Of a stretch of 64,000 nt of DNA, positions 17,916-27,293 are shown piece by piece. A program made the translations under genes and the position numbers. The notes beneath the pieces are model-generated. The model was not told where the DNA came from, searched no databases, and saw nothing but the letters and a program-made list of their open reading frames with translations. The stretch spans positions 1 to 64,000 of the forward strand of contig UCJA01000015.1 in NCBI GenBank assembly GCA_900472675.1, given 5' to 3'. Each line of letters begins with the position of its first letter. Positions within the stretch are counted from its first letter, which is position 1. Origin of the DNA: Hyphomicrobiales bacterium (GTDB lineage: Bacteria; Pseudomonadota; Alphaproteobacteria; Rhizobiales; Rhizobiaceae).

Positions 17916-19472
17916 ATGCGGCTCGAGGCAAGGCTCAGGGAGACTGCCAGGATCTTCGGGGCGAAGACTGCCGTCATCGCCAGCGAGGAGCAGTTGACCT
18001 ATGCGGAGCTCGACGCGCGTTCCGACGGACTGGCCTCACACTTTGCCGCGCTTGGCGTCCAGCCGGGCAATCGCGTGCTCATGGTGCTCGACAACGGCTG
18101 CGCAGCGGTGATCTGCTTCTTCGGCGCCTGGAAGGCCGGGGCCGTGCCCTGCCCGCTTCATCCGACGATCAAGGCGGAAAAGCTCGCGACGATCCTCGAC
18201 AGCACCGGGGCCAGCGTCATCATCACCCAGCCCCGCCTACGCGGAACGGTGGAGGCGGCCATTGCGCTCAGCACCACGCAGCCGCGTCTGATGCTGACGG
18301 AAGCGTCAGACAGCGATCTTCGCGGTGCGCTCAGCTTCGAGATGGCGTCGCAGCCCCTGCCGGACGGCGTGGGCGTTGCACCTCAACCCGAGAGCGATGA
18401 CGCGCTGGCGCTGCTGATCCACACCTCCGGCTCCACCGGACGGCCTAAGGGCGTGATGCTGTCGCACGGCAATGTGCTTGCCGCCTGCGAGGCCATCGTC
18501 TCCTATCTCGGCAACACCGCCGATGACACCGTGCTCAGCGTTCTGCCGCTGTCCTTCGGCTACGGCATCACCCAGATGGTGACCATGGCGATGACCGGCG
18601 GCACGCTGGTTCTGGAAAAGAGTTTTGCTTTTCCGCGCAAGATCCTGCAGCGGCTGGCCGAGGTCAAGGCGACGGGCTTTCCGCTGGTGCCGACCATGGC
18701 GGCGCTGATCTCCGGCATCAAGGACCAGCCACCCGGCCTGCTGCCCGAGCTTCGCTATATCACCAGCGCGGCCGCCGCCATGCCGCCTGCGATCGGCAGC
18801 CGGCTGCAGCAGATGTTTCCAGACGCGCGGCTCTACCTTATGTACGGGCAGACGGAATGCCTGCGGGCCACCTATCTCGCGCCCGAAGAGGCGCTGCAGC
18901 GGCCCGGGTCCGTCGGCAAGGCGATCCCGGGAACGCAGGCCGTCGTGGTCGACGAGGACGGGCGAAAGGTGCCAGCGGGCGTCACCGGCGAACTGGTTGT
19001 CGAGGGGCCGCATGTGATGCAGGGCTATTGGCAGGATCCGCTCGCCTCGGCGCTTGCGCTTTCTCCCACCCATTGCGGACGCCGCCTGCACACGGGCGAT
19101 CTGTTCCGGACCGATGCGGAGGGTTTTCTCTATTTCGTCAGCCGGCGCGACGACATCATCAAGACACGCGGCGAAAAGGTCAGCCCGCAGGAGGTGGAAA
19201 GCATCCTCTATGCACTGCCGTGCATTCGCGAAGCAGCCGTCGCCGGCATCGACGACCCCGTGTTCGGGCAGGTGGTGCGCGCCTTCGTGGTGCTGGCGGA
19301 GGGGGCCGTGCTCAGCGAGCGGGACATCATCCGCCACTGCGCGCTGCTGCTGGAAGACTACATGGTGCCGAAATCCGTGGAATTCCGCGAGGCCCTGCCC
19401 CGCACGGCGACCGGCAAGATCCGCCTTGGCGCCGACGACATCGATCAAACCAACCAAGGGACTGCCGCATGA
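17916..19472 (+). CDS. Acyl-AMP ligase (class I adenylate-forming enzyme)
   Basis: 518 residues, ANL superfamily. AMP-binding motif A3 reads HTSGSTGRPKGVMLSH; A5 is MYGQTE and A7 is HTGDLFRTD; A8 is SRRDDIIKTRGEKVSPQEVE; and the catalytic Lys is in RTATGKIR near the C-terminus. The RTRGEK-type A8 and the adjacent ACP suggest it loads a carboxylic acid onto the ACP rather than onto CoA. The next gene overlaps by ATGA, so the two are translationally coupled. Substrate unknown. Confidence 0.88.
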   Translation: MRLEARLRETARIFGAKTAVIASEEQLTYAELDARSDGLASHFAALGVQPGNRVLMVLDNGCAAVICFFGAWKAGAVPCPLHPTIKAEKLATILDSTGASVIITQPRLRGTVEAAIALSTTQPRLMLTEASDSDLRGALSFEMASQPLPDGVGVAPQPESDDALALLIHTSGSTGRPKGVMLSHGNVLAACEAIVSYLGNTADDTVLSVLPLSFGYGITQMVTMAMTGGTLVLEKSFAFPRKILQRLAEVKATGFPLVPTMAALISGIKDQPPGLLPELRYITSAAAAMPPAIGSRLQQMFPDARLYLMYGQTECLRATYLAPEEALQRPGSVGKAIPGTQAVVVDEDGRKVPAGVTGELVVEGPHVMQGYWQDPLASALALSPTHCGRRLHTGDLFRTDAEGFLYFVSRRDDIIKTRGEKVSPQEVESILYALPCIREAAVAGIDDPVFGQVVRAFVVLAEGAVLSERDIIRHCALLLEDYMVPKSVEFREALPRTATGKIRLGADDIDQTNQGTAA

Positions 19473-20464
19473 CCACGAGCCTCAAAGCTATCCCCGGGAA
19501 GGGTTTTTCGGCCGAAACGCTGAGGCTGGATGCCGAAGCGGAGATCGAACGCATCTGCGGCTGGATCCGAGAGACGGTGCTGAAGGACCTGCGCAAGCGG
19601 GGCGCAGTGCTCGGACTTTCGGGCGGCATCGATTCCAGCGTTACCGCCGCACTCTGCGCCCGCGCGCTTGCTCCGACCAAGGTCACCGGCATCTTCATGC
19701 CCGAGCATGATTCCGACCCGGAAAGCCTTTCGCTCGGGCAGGCGCTGGCTGAGACCTTCGGTGTCGAGACGGTTCTGGAGGACATAGGTCCCTCGCTTGC
19801 CGCTGCCGGCTGCTACAGCTGCCGCGATGGCTTCATCCGCCAGGTGGTGCCGGAATTCGGCGACAACTGGGGCTGCAAGGTCGTGCTCGAAAACGCACTG
19901 ACCGGCCGCGGCTACAATATCTCCTGGCTGGTGGTCGCCAATCCGGATGGCGTGCAAAGCCGCCACCGCATGCCGCTCGACGTCTATCTCGGCATGATCG
20001 CGGCCGCCAACATGAAGCAGCGCACCCGCAAGCAGATCGAATACTACCACGCCGACCGGCTGAACTTCGCCGTTGCCGGCACGCCGAACCGGCTGGAATA
20101 CGACCAGGGCTTTTTCGTCAAGAACGGCGATGGCGCGGCCGATTTCAAGCCGATCGCACATCTCTACAAGAGCCAGGTCTACCAGCTTGCGGAAGCGCTG
20201 GGCGTGCCGGCCGATATTCGCCGCCGCCCGCCGACCACGGACACCTGGTCGCTTCCGCAAGGCCAGGACGAATACTACTTCTCGCTGCCTTACGACCGGA
20301 TGGACCTCTGCCTCTACGGGCTGGAGAACGGCATTGACCGCGAGGCGGTGGCCGAGGCGGTGAAGCTGACGCCGGAAGAGGTAGATGCGGTCTGGCGCAA
20401 CATCGCGGCCAAGCGCCGTGTGGCGGAGTATCTCCACGCCCAGCCGGCGACCATGCTCGGCTAG
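19469..20464 (+). CDS. NadE-like ATP-dependent amide ligase (NAD synthase family)
   Basis: 331 residues of the ATP-pyrophosphatase fold. The PP-loop is LGLSGGIDSSV and the helical region has TPNRLEYDQGFFVKNGDGAADFKPI and LYKSQV, as in NAD synthase. There is no glutaminase domain, so ammonia or a partner would supply nitrogen. An insertion (SCRDGFIRQVVPEFGDNWGC area) and the C-terminal RRPPTTDTWSLPQGQDEYYFSLPYDRMD differ from housekeeping NadE. It is coupled by ATGA overlap to the acyl-AMP ligase, so I infer amide formation in a biosynthetic pathway; NAD synthesis itself is the alternative. Confidence 0.8.
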   Translation: MTTSLKAIPGKGFSAETLRLDAEAEIERICGWIRETVLKDLRKRGAVLGLSGGIDSSVTAALCARALAPTKVTGIFMPEHDSDPESLSLGQALAETFGVETVLEDIGPSLAAAGCYSCRDGFIRQVVPEFGDNWGCKVVLENALTGRGYNISWLVVANPDGVQSRHRMPLDVYLGMIAAANMKQRTRKQIEYYHADRLNFAVAGTPNRLEYDQGFFVKNGDGAADFKPIAHLYKSQVYQLAEALGVPADIRRRPPTTDTWSLPQGQDEYYFSLPYDRMDLCLYGLENGIDREAVAEAVKLTPEEVDAVWRNIAAKRRVAEYLHAQPATMLG

Positions 20465-20480
20465 AGGCGCGGCGAGCCGG

Positions 20481-21611
20481 CTAATCAAAGCTGCTGCCCT
20501 CGTCGAAGCGATCGCCGATCAAGCGGGTCCAGCTTTCACCGGCAATGCCGCTGATCAGCGCACGGCCGCTGCGGACCGGCTCCAGCAGGGCCGGGTCGCG
20601 GGCGTGGGCGATATAGAAGGTGCGGCCATAAAAGAGCGTTTTGCGGCTCATCAGGGCCGGAATGAGCCAGGGGTGTGCCGCACCGCGCATCCCTGAGGCT
20701 CCCATGGCATAGGCATGCACGAACATGTCTTCCACCAGGTCGCCTTCACCCCCCGGAACGCTCAGCGCCTGCAGAACCCAGGCAATTCCTCCTGGCCGAG
20801 AGAAGTAAGCGTAGGCTCCCGCGATGTTTCCATTCGGGCTGTGGCCGACCCGCCATTCCGGATAGCCGAATTTCCGCTTCGCCTCCGCTTGCCGCAGGAA
20901 CCAGTCCAGCGAGGCCTGATCCCAGCGGGGGTGCAGGGGATAGTGCCGGGCGAGCGCCAGCAAGGCATCGCGAAACGCATCGAGCGGCACATCCGTGAAT
21001 TGGATCCGCGACTGACCGGAGCGACGGGGCTCGAACGGCACCTGCCTCAACAGACCCGCGGCACGATCGGCGATGCGGCCGAAGGGCAGAAGGAGCCTTG
21101 CGGGTGCGGCCCTGCGCGCGACGATATCAAGCATAGCGGACGCTGGCCGTAACAACCGCAGCCAGTTCATGCTGTAGGCGGTATCGAGCGGGTAGCCCGC
21201 CTTCTGCCACATGCCGAGTGCCGTTTGATTGGCTGTTTCGGTGAGCGAGATATCCTGGGGGCCGGACAGGACGGCACGCAACAGCCGGGCGCCCGCCAGC
21301 GGATGTGCCTTGGGATCTTCGACCACCATGGAGCCCGCCAAGGCGGCGCGAAGCGGCCTGCCCTCCAGGTCCAGCCGCGCCGGGAAGACACCCACGAAGC
21401 CGGCCGGCCGGCCATCCGGACCGATGAAGACTTTCGAGCGAATATCCGGTTCGGCCCAAGGATGGGCAAAGAAGGCCTGCTCGAGATGCGCCTTCAGATC
21501 CGCGGAGGGCCTGTGCGTTCCACGGAAGGTGAACTGGAAAAGGCGGGCAACATCATCGATGTCGTCTCTCTCGAAATCGCGAACGATCCCCGCCTGTCCG
21601 TTACCTGCCAT
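20481..21611 (-). CDS. GNAT-fold acyltransferase-like protein, unknown function
   Basis: 376 residues. The N-terminal 170 residues resemble a GNAT domain (VFIGPDGRPAGFVGVFP, LRAALAGSMVVEDP, then HPLAGARLLRAVL). The C-terminal half may be a second, degenerate acyltransferase unit, as in FemAB-type or peptidogalycan-like proteins. The start at 21611 is preferred because GGAG lies 8 bases upstream; an ATG 6 bases earlier would leave too little space, and the frame to 21677 adds a Phe/Ser-rich segment. It is convergent with the ACP-ligase-NadE cluster, 16 bases from its end. It may act on the ACP-bound product; this is inference. Confidence 0.72.
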   Translation of the reverse strand: MAGNGQAGIVRDFERDDIDDVARLFQFTFRGTHRPSADLKAHLEQAFFAHPWAEPDIRSKVFIGPDGRPAGFVGVFPARLDLEGRPLRAALAGSMVVEDPKAHPLAGARLLRAVLSGPQDISLTETANQTALGMWQKAGYPLDTAYSMNWLRLLRPASAMLDIVARRAAPARLLLPFGRIADRAAGLLRQVPFEPRRSGQSRIQFTDVPLDAFRDALLALARHYPLHPRWDQASLDWFLRQAEAKRKFGYPEWRVGHSPNGNIAGAYAYFSRPGGIAWVLQALSVPGGEGDLVEDMFVHAYAMGASGMRGAAHPWLIPALMSRKTLFYGRTFYIAHARDPALLEPVRSGRALISGIAGESWTRLIGDRFDEGSSFD

Positions 21612-21654
21612 GCCCATGTCTCCGTTGCCAAAACCATGGCACGGCAGACTTAAA

Positions 21655-21690
21655 GAAAACGAAAAGAGGCCCCGCATGCGGAGCCTCTTT
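21655..21690 (-). terminator. Rho-independent terminator of the PRC-barrel gene
   Basis: Arms AAAGAGGC / GCCTCTTT with an inner CCGCATGCGG palindrome. On the minus strand the stem is followed by CGTTTTCTTT. It lies 26 bases after the stop of the PRC-barrel gene. Confidence 0.75.
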
Positions 21691-21715
21691 GAAGTCTGTC
21701 CTGACCTTGCGGAGT

Positions 21716-22108
21716 TTACATCCAGTAGGGCGGGACGCCGTAGTAATCGTAGATGGACCGGTCGTTGGCGCGGTACCAGGTCTCGTCTTCCAGATCATTG
21801 TAGCGCGGAGCTCCGGTAATCTGGTCCTTGGTCAGGTCGATGCGATAACCGTCCAGCTCGTCGTCATAGCGCAGCTTTTCCCAGGGCAAGGGGTAGTAGT
21901 CGTCGCCGATGCCAAGAAAGCCACCGAAGCTGAGCACCGCATAGGCTACGCGGCCACCGCGTTTTTCCAGAAGAATACGGGCGATCGAGCCAATGCGCTT
22001 TCCGTCGGCGCCATAAACGGCAGTCCCTTCCACCTTGTCACTGGCGATCAGCGACGGTGTGTCCTTGACGTAAGGGTCCTGTCCGGCTTTGGGTTCCTGA
22101 TGCAGCAT
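21716..22108 (-). CDS. PRC-barrel domain protein (general stress type)
   Basis: 130 residues. A single PRC-barrel domain spans about 25-105, with VYGADGKRIGSIARIL, VAYAVLSFGGFLGIGDDYYPLPW and KLRYDD, which is the classic pattern. The C-terminus is rich in Tyr/Asp and ends in GVPPYWM. Such proteins are abundant under the EcfG general stress response in rhizobia; their biochemical role is not known. The ATG at 22108 follows AGGAGGT with 5 bases spacing. An EcfG-like promoter (22146-22171) lies upstream and a terminator downstream, so it is a single-gene unit. Confidence 0.9.
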   Translation of the reverse strand: MLHQEPKAGQDPYVKDTPSLIASDKVEGTAVYGADGKRIGSIARILLEKRGGRVAYAVLSFGGFLGIGDDYYPLPWEKLRYDDELDGYRIDLTKDQITGAPRYNDLEDETWYRANDRSIYDYYGVPPYWM

Positions 22109-22145
22109 GACGCACCTCCTTGTTGTTGTGCTTTCACGTATTCCC

Positions 22146-22171
22146 AACGCAAGGCCTGGTGTGATTGTTCC
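22146..22171 (-). promoter_or_regulatory. EcfG (general stress sigma) promoter of PRC-barrel gene
   Basis: On the minus strand GGAAC (22171-22167) and CGTT (22149-22146) are spaced by 17 bases, the consensus of alphaproteobacterial EcfG/RpoE2 promoters. It is 38 bases before the start codon. Confidence 0.7.
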
Positions 22172-22195
22172 TCAGGTTTTGGCTAGGCTAGCGCG

Positions 22196-22211
22196 TTGAC
22201 GTTTACGTCAA
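22196..22211. promoter_or_regulatory. Palindromic operator upstream of fadD
   Basis: The 16-base sequence TTGACGTTTACGTCAA has perfect 7-base arms (TTGACGT / ACGTCAA). It lies 125 bases before fadD, between the EcfG promoter of the divergent PRC-barrel gene and fadD. It resembles operators reported for regulators of acyl-CoA degradation, and its ACGTTTACG core recurs before the gene at 10653. The regulator is not in this window. Confidence 0.55.
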
Positions 22212-22335
22212 AGTCATTATAGCTTGCGAGGAATTTCTGGCAGAGATGCCAGGCTGCATGGCATAATCTTTTTCTGCAGACGGTGGAGGCCGGCCCCAAA
22301 GGGCACTGCAGGACAACGGAACGGAGGAGGTTCTG

Positions 22336-24033
22336 ATGAACGACGTGAGCGCGCGGACGGGGCCCACTGCAGAGAAGATCTGGCTTGCCTCCTATCCGCC
22401 GACTGTCCCCGAATTTCTCCCGCCCCTCGAGTACCGGTCGCTGGGCGAACTGTTTGAAGACAGCTGCCGCCGGTTTGCCGACCGGCCGGCGTTTTCGAGC
22501 ATGGGGAAGTCGCTGAGCTTTCGCGATCTGGAGCGGGAAAGCCGCAAGGTCGGCGCCTGGCTGCAGGCGCAGGGCCTGGAAAAGGGCGACCGCGTGGCCG
22601 TGATGCTGCCGAACATCCTGCAGAACCCGGTGATTGTCTACGGCGTGCTGCGAGCAGGCCTGGTGGTCGTCAACGTCAACCCGCTCTACACCCCGCGCGA
22701 GCTGGAACACCAGCTCAAGGACGCCGGTGCAAAGGCGATCTTCGTGCTGGAGAATTTCGCCCATACGGTGGAGCTGGCGCTTGCCCATACTCCGATTGCG
22801 CATGTGGTGGTGGCCACCATGGGCGACATGCTGGGACTCAAGGGCCATGTGGTGAACCTCGTCGTGCGCCGCGTGAAGAAGCTGGTGCCGGCATGGTCGC
22901 TGCCATCGGCCAAGAGCTTCCGCCAGGTTGTCAGCGACGGCGGGCGGCAGACGTTGCAGCCGGTCGATGTTTCGCCAGAGGATATCGCCTTTCTGCAGTA
23001 CACCGGCGGCACCACCGGCGTTTCCAAGGGCGCCGTGCTGACCCACAAGAACCTTTTGTCCAACAAGGACCAGATGGGCATCTGGCTGGAGACGGCCTTC
23101 CTGTCGAAGCCGCGCCCGGAACAGCTACAGTTCCTTTGCGCGCTGCCGCTCTACCATATCTTCGCACTCACGGTGAATTCGTTGATGGGCGTTGCCACCG
23201 GCAGCCACAACATCCTGATCGCCAATCCGCGCGACATTCCGGCCTTTGTCGCGGAACTGCAGAAATACCGCATCCATGTGTTTCCGGGTCTCAACACCCT
23301 GTTCAACGCGCTGATGAACAATGCGGACTTCCAGAAGCTCGACTTCACATCGCTGATCCTCGCGTTCGGCGGCGGCATGTCGGTGCAGCGCTCGGTCGCA
23401 GAACGCTGGTACCGGATGACGGGTTGCCCGATCACCGAAGGCTACGGCCTGTCGGAAACCTCGCCGGTCGCGACGGCCAACCGGCTGGATTCCACCGAGT
23501 TCAGCGGCATGATCGGCCTGCCGGTCTCCTCCACCGAGGTGTCCATCCGCGACGACAACGGCACGGAGGTCGAACTCGGCAACATCGGGGAAATCTGCAT
23601 CCGCGGCCCGCAGGTGATGGCCGGCTACTGGAACAAGCCGGAGGAGACGGTGCGCGCCATGACCGACGACGGTTATTTCCGCAGCGGCGACATCGGCTAC
23701 ATGGACCGGCAGGGCTACATCAAGATCGTCGACCGGAAGAAGGACATGATCCTGGTCTCGGGCTTCAACGTCTACCCGAACGAGGTGGAGGAAGTGGCGT
23801 CCATGCATCCGGGCGTGCTGGAATGTGCAGCGATCGGGGTTCCGGACGAGCATTCCGGCGAGGCGGTAAAGCTGTTCGTGGTGCGGCGGGATCCGGACCT
23901 GTCGGCGGCAGACCTGAAGGCGCATTGCGCCGAGGCGCTGACCAATTACAAGCGTCCGCGTTTCATCGAATTCCGCGACCAGCTGCCGAAATCCAATGTC
24001 GGCAAGATCCTGCGGCGGGAATTGCGAGGCTGA
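22336..24033 (+). CDS. fadD: Long-chain fatty acid-CoA ligase
   Basis: 565-residue AMP-binding enzyme that activates long-chain fatty acids for beta-oxidation. A3 is YTGGTTGVSKGAVLTH, A5 is GYGLSETSP, A7 is FRSGDIGYMD, and A8 is DRKKDMILVSGFNVYPNEVE; the catalytic Lys is in PKSNVGKILRREL. Length and A8 match FadD rather than ACP-loading ligases. The ATG follows GGAGGAGG. The neighbourhood (fadD, then pgi, frk, pyrE, pyrC) is shared with Sinorhizobium, where fadD also affects surface motility. A candidate operator lies upstream. Confidence 0.95.
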   Translation: MNDVSARTGPTAEKIWLASYPPTVPEFLPPLEYRSLGELFEDSCRRFADRPAFSSMGKSLSFRDLERESRKVGAWLQAQGLEKGDRVAVMLPNILQNPVIVYGVLRAGLVVVNVNPLYTPRELEHQLKDAGAKAIFVLENFAHTVELALAHTPIAHVVVATMGDMLGLKGHVVNLVVRRVKKLVPAWSLPSAKSFRQVVSDGGRQTLQPVDVSPEDIAFLQYTGGTTGVSKGAVLTHKNLLSNKDQMGIWLETAFLSKPRPEQLQFLCALPLYHIFALTVNSLMGVATGSHNILIANPRDIPAFVAELQKYRIHVFPGLNTLFNALMNNADFQKLDFTSLILAFGGGMSVQRSVAERWYRMTGCPITEGYGLSETSPVATANRLDSTEFSGMIGLPVSSTEVSIRDDNGTEVELGNIGEICIRGPQVMAGYWNKPEETVRAMTDDGYFRSGDIGYMDRQGYIKIVDRKKDMILVSGFNVYPNEVEEVASMHPGVLECAAIGVPDEHSGEAVKLFVVRRDPDLSAADLKAHCAEALTNYKRPRFIEFRDQLPKSNVGKILRRELRG

Positions 24034-24167
24034 ACCGGCGTTGCATCGGCGCGACAGCGGTGCGCCAATGTGCGGGACGGACGCGGCCATGACCGGCATA
24101 GCGCTGGACGCCGTCCTGCCCTTGCCATAGCCATGGCCTTTGTTCACCGGACCCAGGCGGATACGAC

Positions 24168-25412
24168 GTGGCGAGACTTCACGGCCTCAGGACGCAGGCA
24201 GGCGCACTTCTTCTGTGCCTCATCATGCTCAGCGCCTGCGCAGGACGACCGGAAGGCGTGCTGCTTCCGCAGCAGGTGACCAGCACCGGAACCTCCAAGG
24301 TCGATGTACTGGTGGCGACCACGCGGCGACCATCGGAAGAGCCCGGCGTGCTGTTTTCCGGCGAGCGTGGCGCCGGCGCGCATGTCACCGAAATTACCGT
24401 TTCCATTCCACCGGAAAGCCAGCGCAAGGTCGGTCAGGTCCAGTGGCCGACGAAACTGCCAGCCAATCCCGCCAAGGACTTCGTCACCACATCGGTGACG
24501 CCGCTGACGCCGCAGCTCGCCCCGGTCTGGCTCAAGAAGAACCTCGGCAAGAGCCGCCGCGTGCTGGTTTTCGTGCACGGGTTCAACAACCGCTACGAAG
24601 ATGCGGTCTATCGCTTTGCCCAGATCGTCCACGATTCGAAGGCGGACGTGGCGCCGGTGCTGTTCACCTGGCCGTCGCGCGGCAGCATCTTTGCCTACAA
24701 CTACGACCGGGAAAGCACCAATTACTCGCGTGACTCGCTCGAGGACATGCTGCGGCGTCTCGCCCGCGATCCGAACGTCGGGGAAGTTACCATCATGGCG
24801 CATTCGATGGGCTCATGGTTGACCGTGGAGGCGCTTCGCCAGATGGCGATCCGCGACGGGCGCGTGGCGCCGAAGATCCAGAACGTCATTCTCGCTTCGC
24901 CTGACCTGGATGTGGATGTGTTTGCGGGCCAGTTCACCTCGCTAGGGCCGAAGCGTCCGCACTTCACACTGTTTGTTTCCCGAGACGACCGAGCGCTCAG
25001 CCTGTCGCGGCGGATCTCCGGCAATGTCGACAGGCTTGGCCAGGTCGACCCGACCGTAGAGCCCTACCGGACTGAATTCGAAAAGGCCGGTATCGTCGTT
25101 CTTGACCTGACGGCGCTGAAAACGGGCGACCGGCTGAACCACGGAAAGTTCGCGGAAAGCCCGGAAATGGTGAAGCTTCTCGGCAACCGACTGATCGCTG
25201 GCCAGGCCGTCACCGACTCCGAAGTGGGGCTGGGAGACCGGCTGGGAGCCGTGGCACTGGGTGCCGCACAGACCGTGGGTGGCGCTGCAAGCGTTGCAGT
25301 CAGCACGCCGATTTCGGTGTTCGACCCGGTCACGCGCCGAAGCTATAACGAGCAGGTCAAACGGCTGGGCACCGCCGTCGGGAACACGGTGACGACGGCG
25401 ACGGGGCAATAA
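24168..25412 (+). CDS. Alpha/beta hydrolase lipoprotein (DUF900 family)
   Basis: 414 residues. A lipoprotein signal ends in the lipobox LSAC (Cys24), so it should be anchored in a membrane facing the periplasm. The hydrolase core has VFVHGFNNRYEDAV, TWPSRGSIFAYNYDRES and the nucleophile elbow AHSMGSW with Ser; later ASPDLDVDVFAGQ and a further Asp/His supply the triad. DUF900 proteins are esterase-like and of unknown substrate. The start is GTG 24168; no strong ribosome site is visible. It is 134 bases after fadD and may share its transcript. Confidence 0.85.
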   Translation: MARLHGLRTQAGALLLCLIMLSACAGRPEGVLLPQQVTSTGTSKVDVLVATTRRPSEEPGVLFSGERGAGAHVTEITVSIPPESQRKVGQVQWPTKLPANPAKDFVTTSVTPLTPQLAPVWLKKNLGKSRRVLVFVHGFNNRYEDAVYRFAQIVHDSKADVAPVLFTWPSRGSIFAYNYDRESTNYSRDSLEDMLRRLARDPNVGEVTIMAHSMGSWLTVEALRQMAIRDGRVAPKIQNVILASPDLDVDVFAGQFTSLGPKRPHFTLFVSRDDRALSLSRRISGNVDRLGQVDPTVEPYRTEFEKAGIVVLDLTALKTGDRLNHGKFAESPEMVKLLGNRLIAGQAVTDSEVGLGDRLGAVALGAAQTVGGAASVAVSTPISVFDPVTRRSYNEQVKRLGTAVGNTVTTATGQ

Positions 25413-25494
25413 AGCTTCGTCAGGACGCGCTTGATTTGGACAAGAAAGCGAATAGGTTCCCGCTCATCATTTGCCCGAGCGCGAGGAAACCCCC

Positions 25495-27111
25495 ATGCAG
25501 GCTATCGTCCAAGAGCTGAAATCAACCGCCGAAACCACTGCCGCCACGGATATCCGGGCTGCATTCGCTGCAGATCCGGCCCGCTTCGAAAAGTTCAGCG
25601 CGCGTTTCGACGACATGCTGATGGATTACTCGAAGACCGCCGTGAACGACCAGATCCTCATGCTTCTGGAGAAGCTGGCGGACCAGGGCGGCATTGCCGC
25701 CAAGCGCGAAGAGATGTTCTCGGGCGTCGCCATCAACTTCACCGAGGGCCGTGCGGTTCTGCATACGGCACTGCGCAACCGCTCCAATACGCCGGTTCTG
25801 GTGGACGGCCGCGACGTGATGCCGGACGTCAATGCGGTGCTGGAGGCCATGGGCGCCTTTGCCGAGGGCATCCGCTCCGGCGAGATCAAGGGCGCGACGG
25901 GCAAGCCTTTTACCGACGTGGTGAACATCGGCATCGGCGGTTCCGACCTTGGTCCGGCCATGGCGACGCTGGCGCTCGCCCCCTTCCATGACGGGCCGCG
26001 CTCGCATTTCGTCTCGAACGTCGATGGCGCTCATATCGCCGATACGCTGAAGCTGCTGAACGCCGAGACGACGCTGTTCATCGTGGCCTCGAAGACCTTC
26101 ACTACCATCGAGACCATGACCAATGCCGCGTCCGCGCGGACCTTCATTGCCGAAAAGCTGGGCGAAGGCGCCGTTGGCTTCCACTTCGCAGCCGTTTCGA
26201 CGGCACTGGACAAGGTTGCAGCCTTCGGCATCGAAAGCGACCGGGTGTTCGGCTTCTGGGACTGGGTCGGCGGACGCTATTCGATCTGGTCGGCGATCGG
26301 CCTGCCGGTGATGATCGCGGTTGGTCCGGAAGACTTCGGCAAGTTCCTGGACGGCGCCCATGCGATGGACAACCACTTCCGTAGCGCGCCGTTCCGCCAG
26401 AACCTGCCGATGCTGCTCGGCCTGATCGGCTACTACCACCGCAACGCGCTGGACTATCCGACGCGGGCGATCCTGCCCTACGACCAGCGGCTGCTGCGCT
26501 TTCCGGCCTATCTCCAGCAGCTCGACATGGAATCGAACGGCAAGGGCGTGACCATCGACGGGACGCCGGTTGAGGCCAATTCCGGCCCGGTCGTCTGGGG
26601 CGAGCCCGGCACCAACGGCCAGCATGCCTTCTACCAGCTGATCCACCAGGGCACGAGCGTGATCCCCGCCGAATTCATGATCGCCAAGACGGGCTTCGAA
26701 CCGCAGTTGCGCCACCAGCACGAGCTGCTGATTGCCAATTGCCTGGCCCAATCGGCGGCGCTGATGAAGGGCCGGACACTGGACGAGGCGAAGGCCCAGC
26801 TGGCAAAGGCCGGCATGGACGAGGCAAAGGCCAACCACATTGCCCCGCACCGGGTCTTCACCGGCAACCGCCCGTCGATCACCTTCGTCTACGACCAGTT
26901 GACGCCGTTTGCGCTCGGCCGGCTGATCGCGCTCTATGAGCACCGGGTGTTCGTGGAAGGCGTGCTGTTCCGCATCAATTCCTTCGACCAATGGGGCGTG
27001 GAACTGGGCAAGGAACTGGCAACCGGCCTGCTGCCGGTGGTCGAGGGGAAGGCCTCCGCTGACGGTCAGGACGGCTCGACGCAGGGGCTTGTCAAAGCGC
27101 TGATCGGCTGA
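25495..27111 (+). CDS. pgi: Glucose-6-phosphate isomerase
   Basis: 538-residue enzyme that interconverts glucose-6-P and fructose-6-P. Family motifs visible are [41 protein letters not shown], and [11 protein letters not shown], with [22 protein letters not shown] in the C-terminal half. The start at 25495 ([10 protein letters not shown]) with GAGG upstream; an ATG 24 bases earlier is in frame but has no ribosome site. Followed by a stable hairpin. In the Entner-Doudoroff-dependent rhizobia it mainly feeds fructose into the hexose pool, in keeping with frk nearby. Confidence 0.97.
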   Translation: MQAIVQELKSTAETTAATDIRAAFAADPARFEKFSARFDDMLMDYSKTAVNDQILMLLEKLADQGGIAAKREEMFSGVAINFTEGRAVLHTALRNRSNTPVLVDGRDVMPDVNAVLEAMGAFAEGIRSGEIKGATGKPFTDVVNIGIGGSDLGPAMATLALAPFHDGPRSHFVSNVDGAHIADTLKLLNAETTLFIVASKTFTTIETMTNAASARTFIAEKLGEGAVGFHFAAVSTALDKVAAFGIESDRVFGFWDWVGGRYSIWSAIGLPVMIAVGPEDFGKFLDGAHAMDNHFRSAPFRQNLPMLLGLIGYYHRNALDYPTRAILPYDQRLLRFPAYLQQLDMESNGKGVTIDGTPVEANSGPVVWGEPGTNGQHAFYQLIHQGTSVIPAEFMIAKTGFEPQLRHQHELLIANCLAQSAALMKGRTLDEAKAQLAKAGMDEAKANHIAPHRVFTGNRPSITFVYDQLTPFALGRLIALYEHRVFVEGVLFRINSFDQWGVELGKELATGLLPVVEGKASADGQDGSTQGLVKALIG

Positions 27112-27119
27112 GAAAGCAA

Positions 27120-27147
27120 GGATGAGCCAGGTTTGCCCGGCTCATCC
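27120..27147 (+). terminator. Hairpin after pgi
   Basis: Perfect 9-base arms GGATGAGCC and GGCTCATCC start 8 bases after the pgi stop. There is no clear T-run, so it may be a Rho-dependent end or an RNA stabiliser rather than a full intrinsic terminator. Confidence 0.55.
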
Positions 27148-27293
27148 TCACCCTCGCCCGATAAAACCGGATGTCGGAAGCCATCATGACGGGCTATCCG
27201 AGCAACCAAATCCTGCGCGCCGAGTTTCAGGTGGCCGGGGCCTGATTTGCCGTCTCTGGCGACATGTCCACAGCCTGACCAGGAGCTACGACA

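Noticed and set aside
25522..26991. Long open frame (489 codons) antisense to pgi
   Set aside because: It mirrors the pgi reading frame in GC-rich DNA, has His/Arg/Gly-rich composition and no family features.
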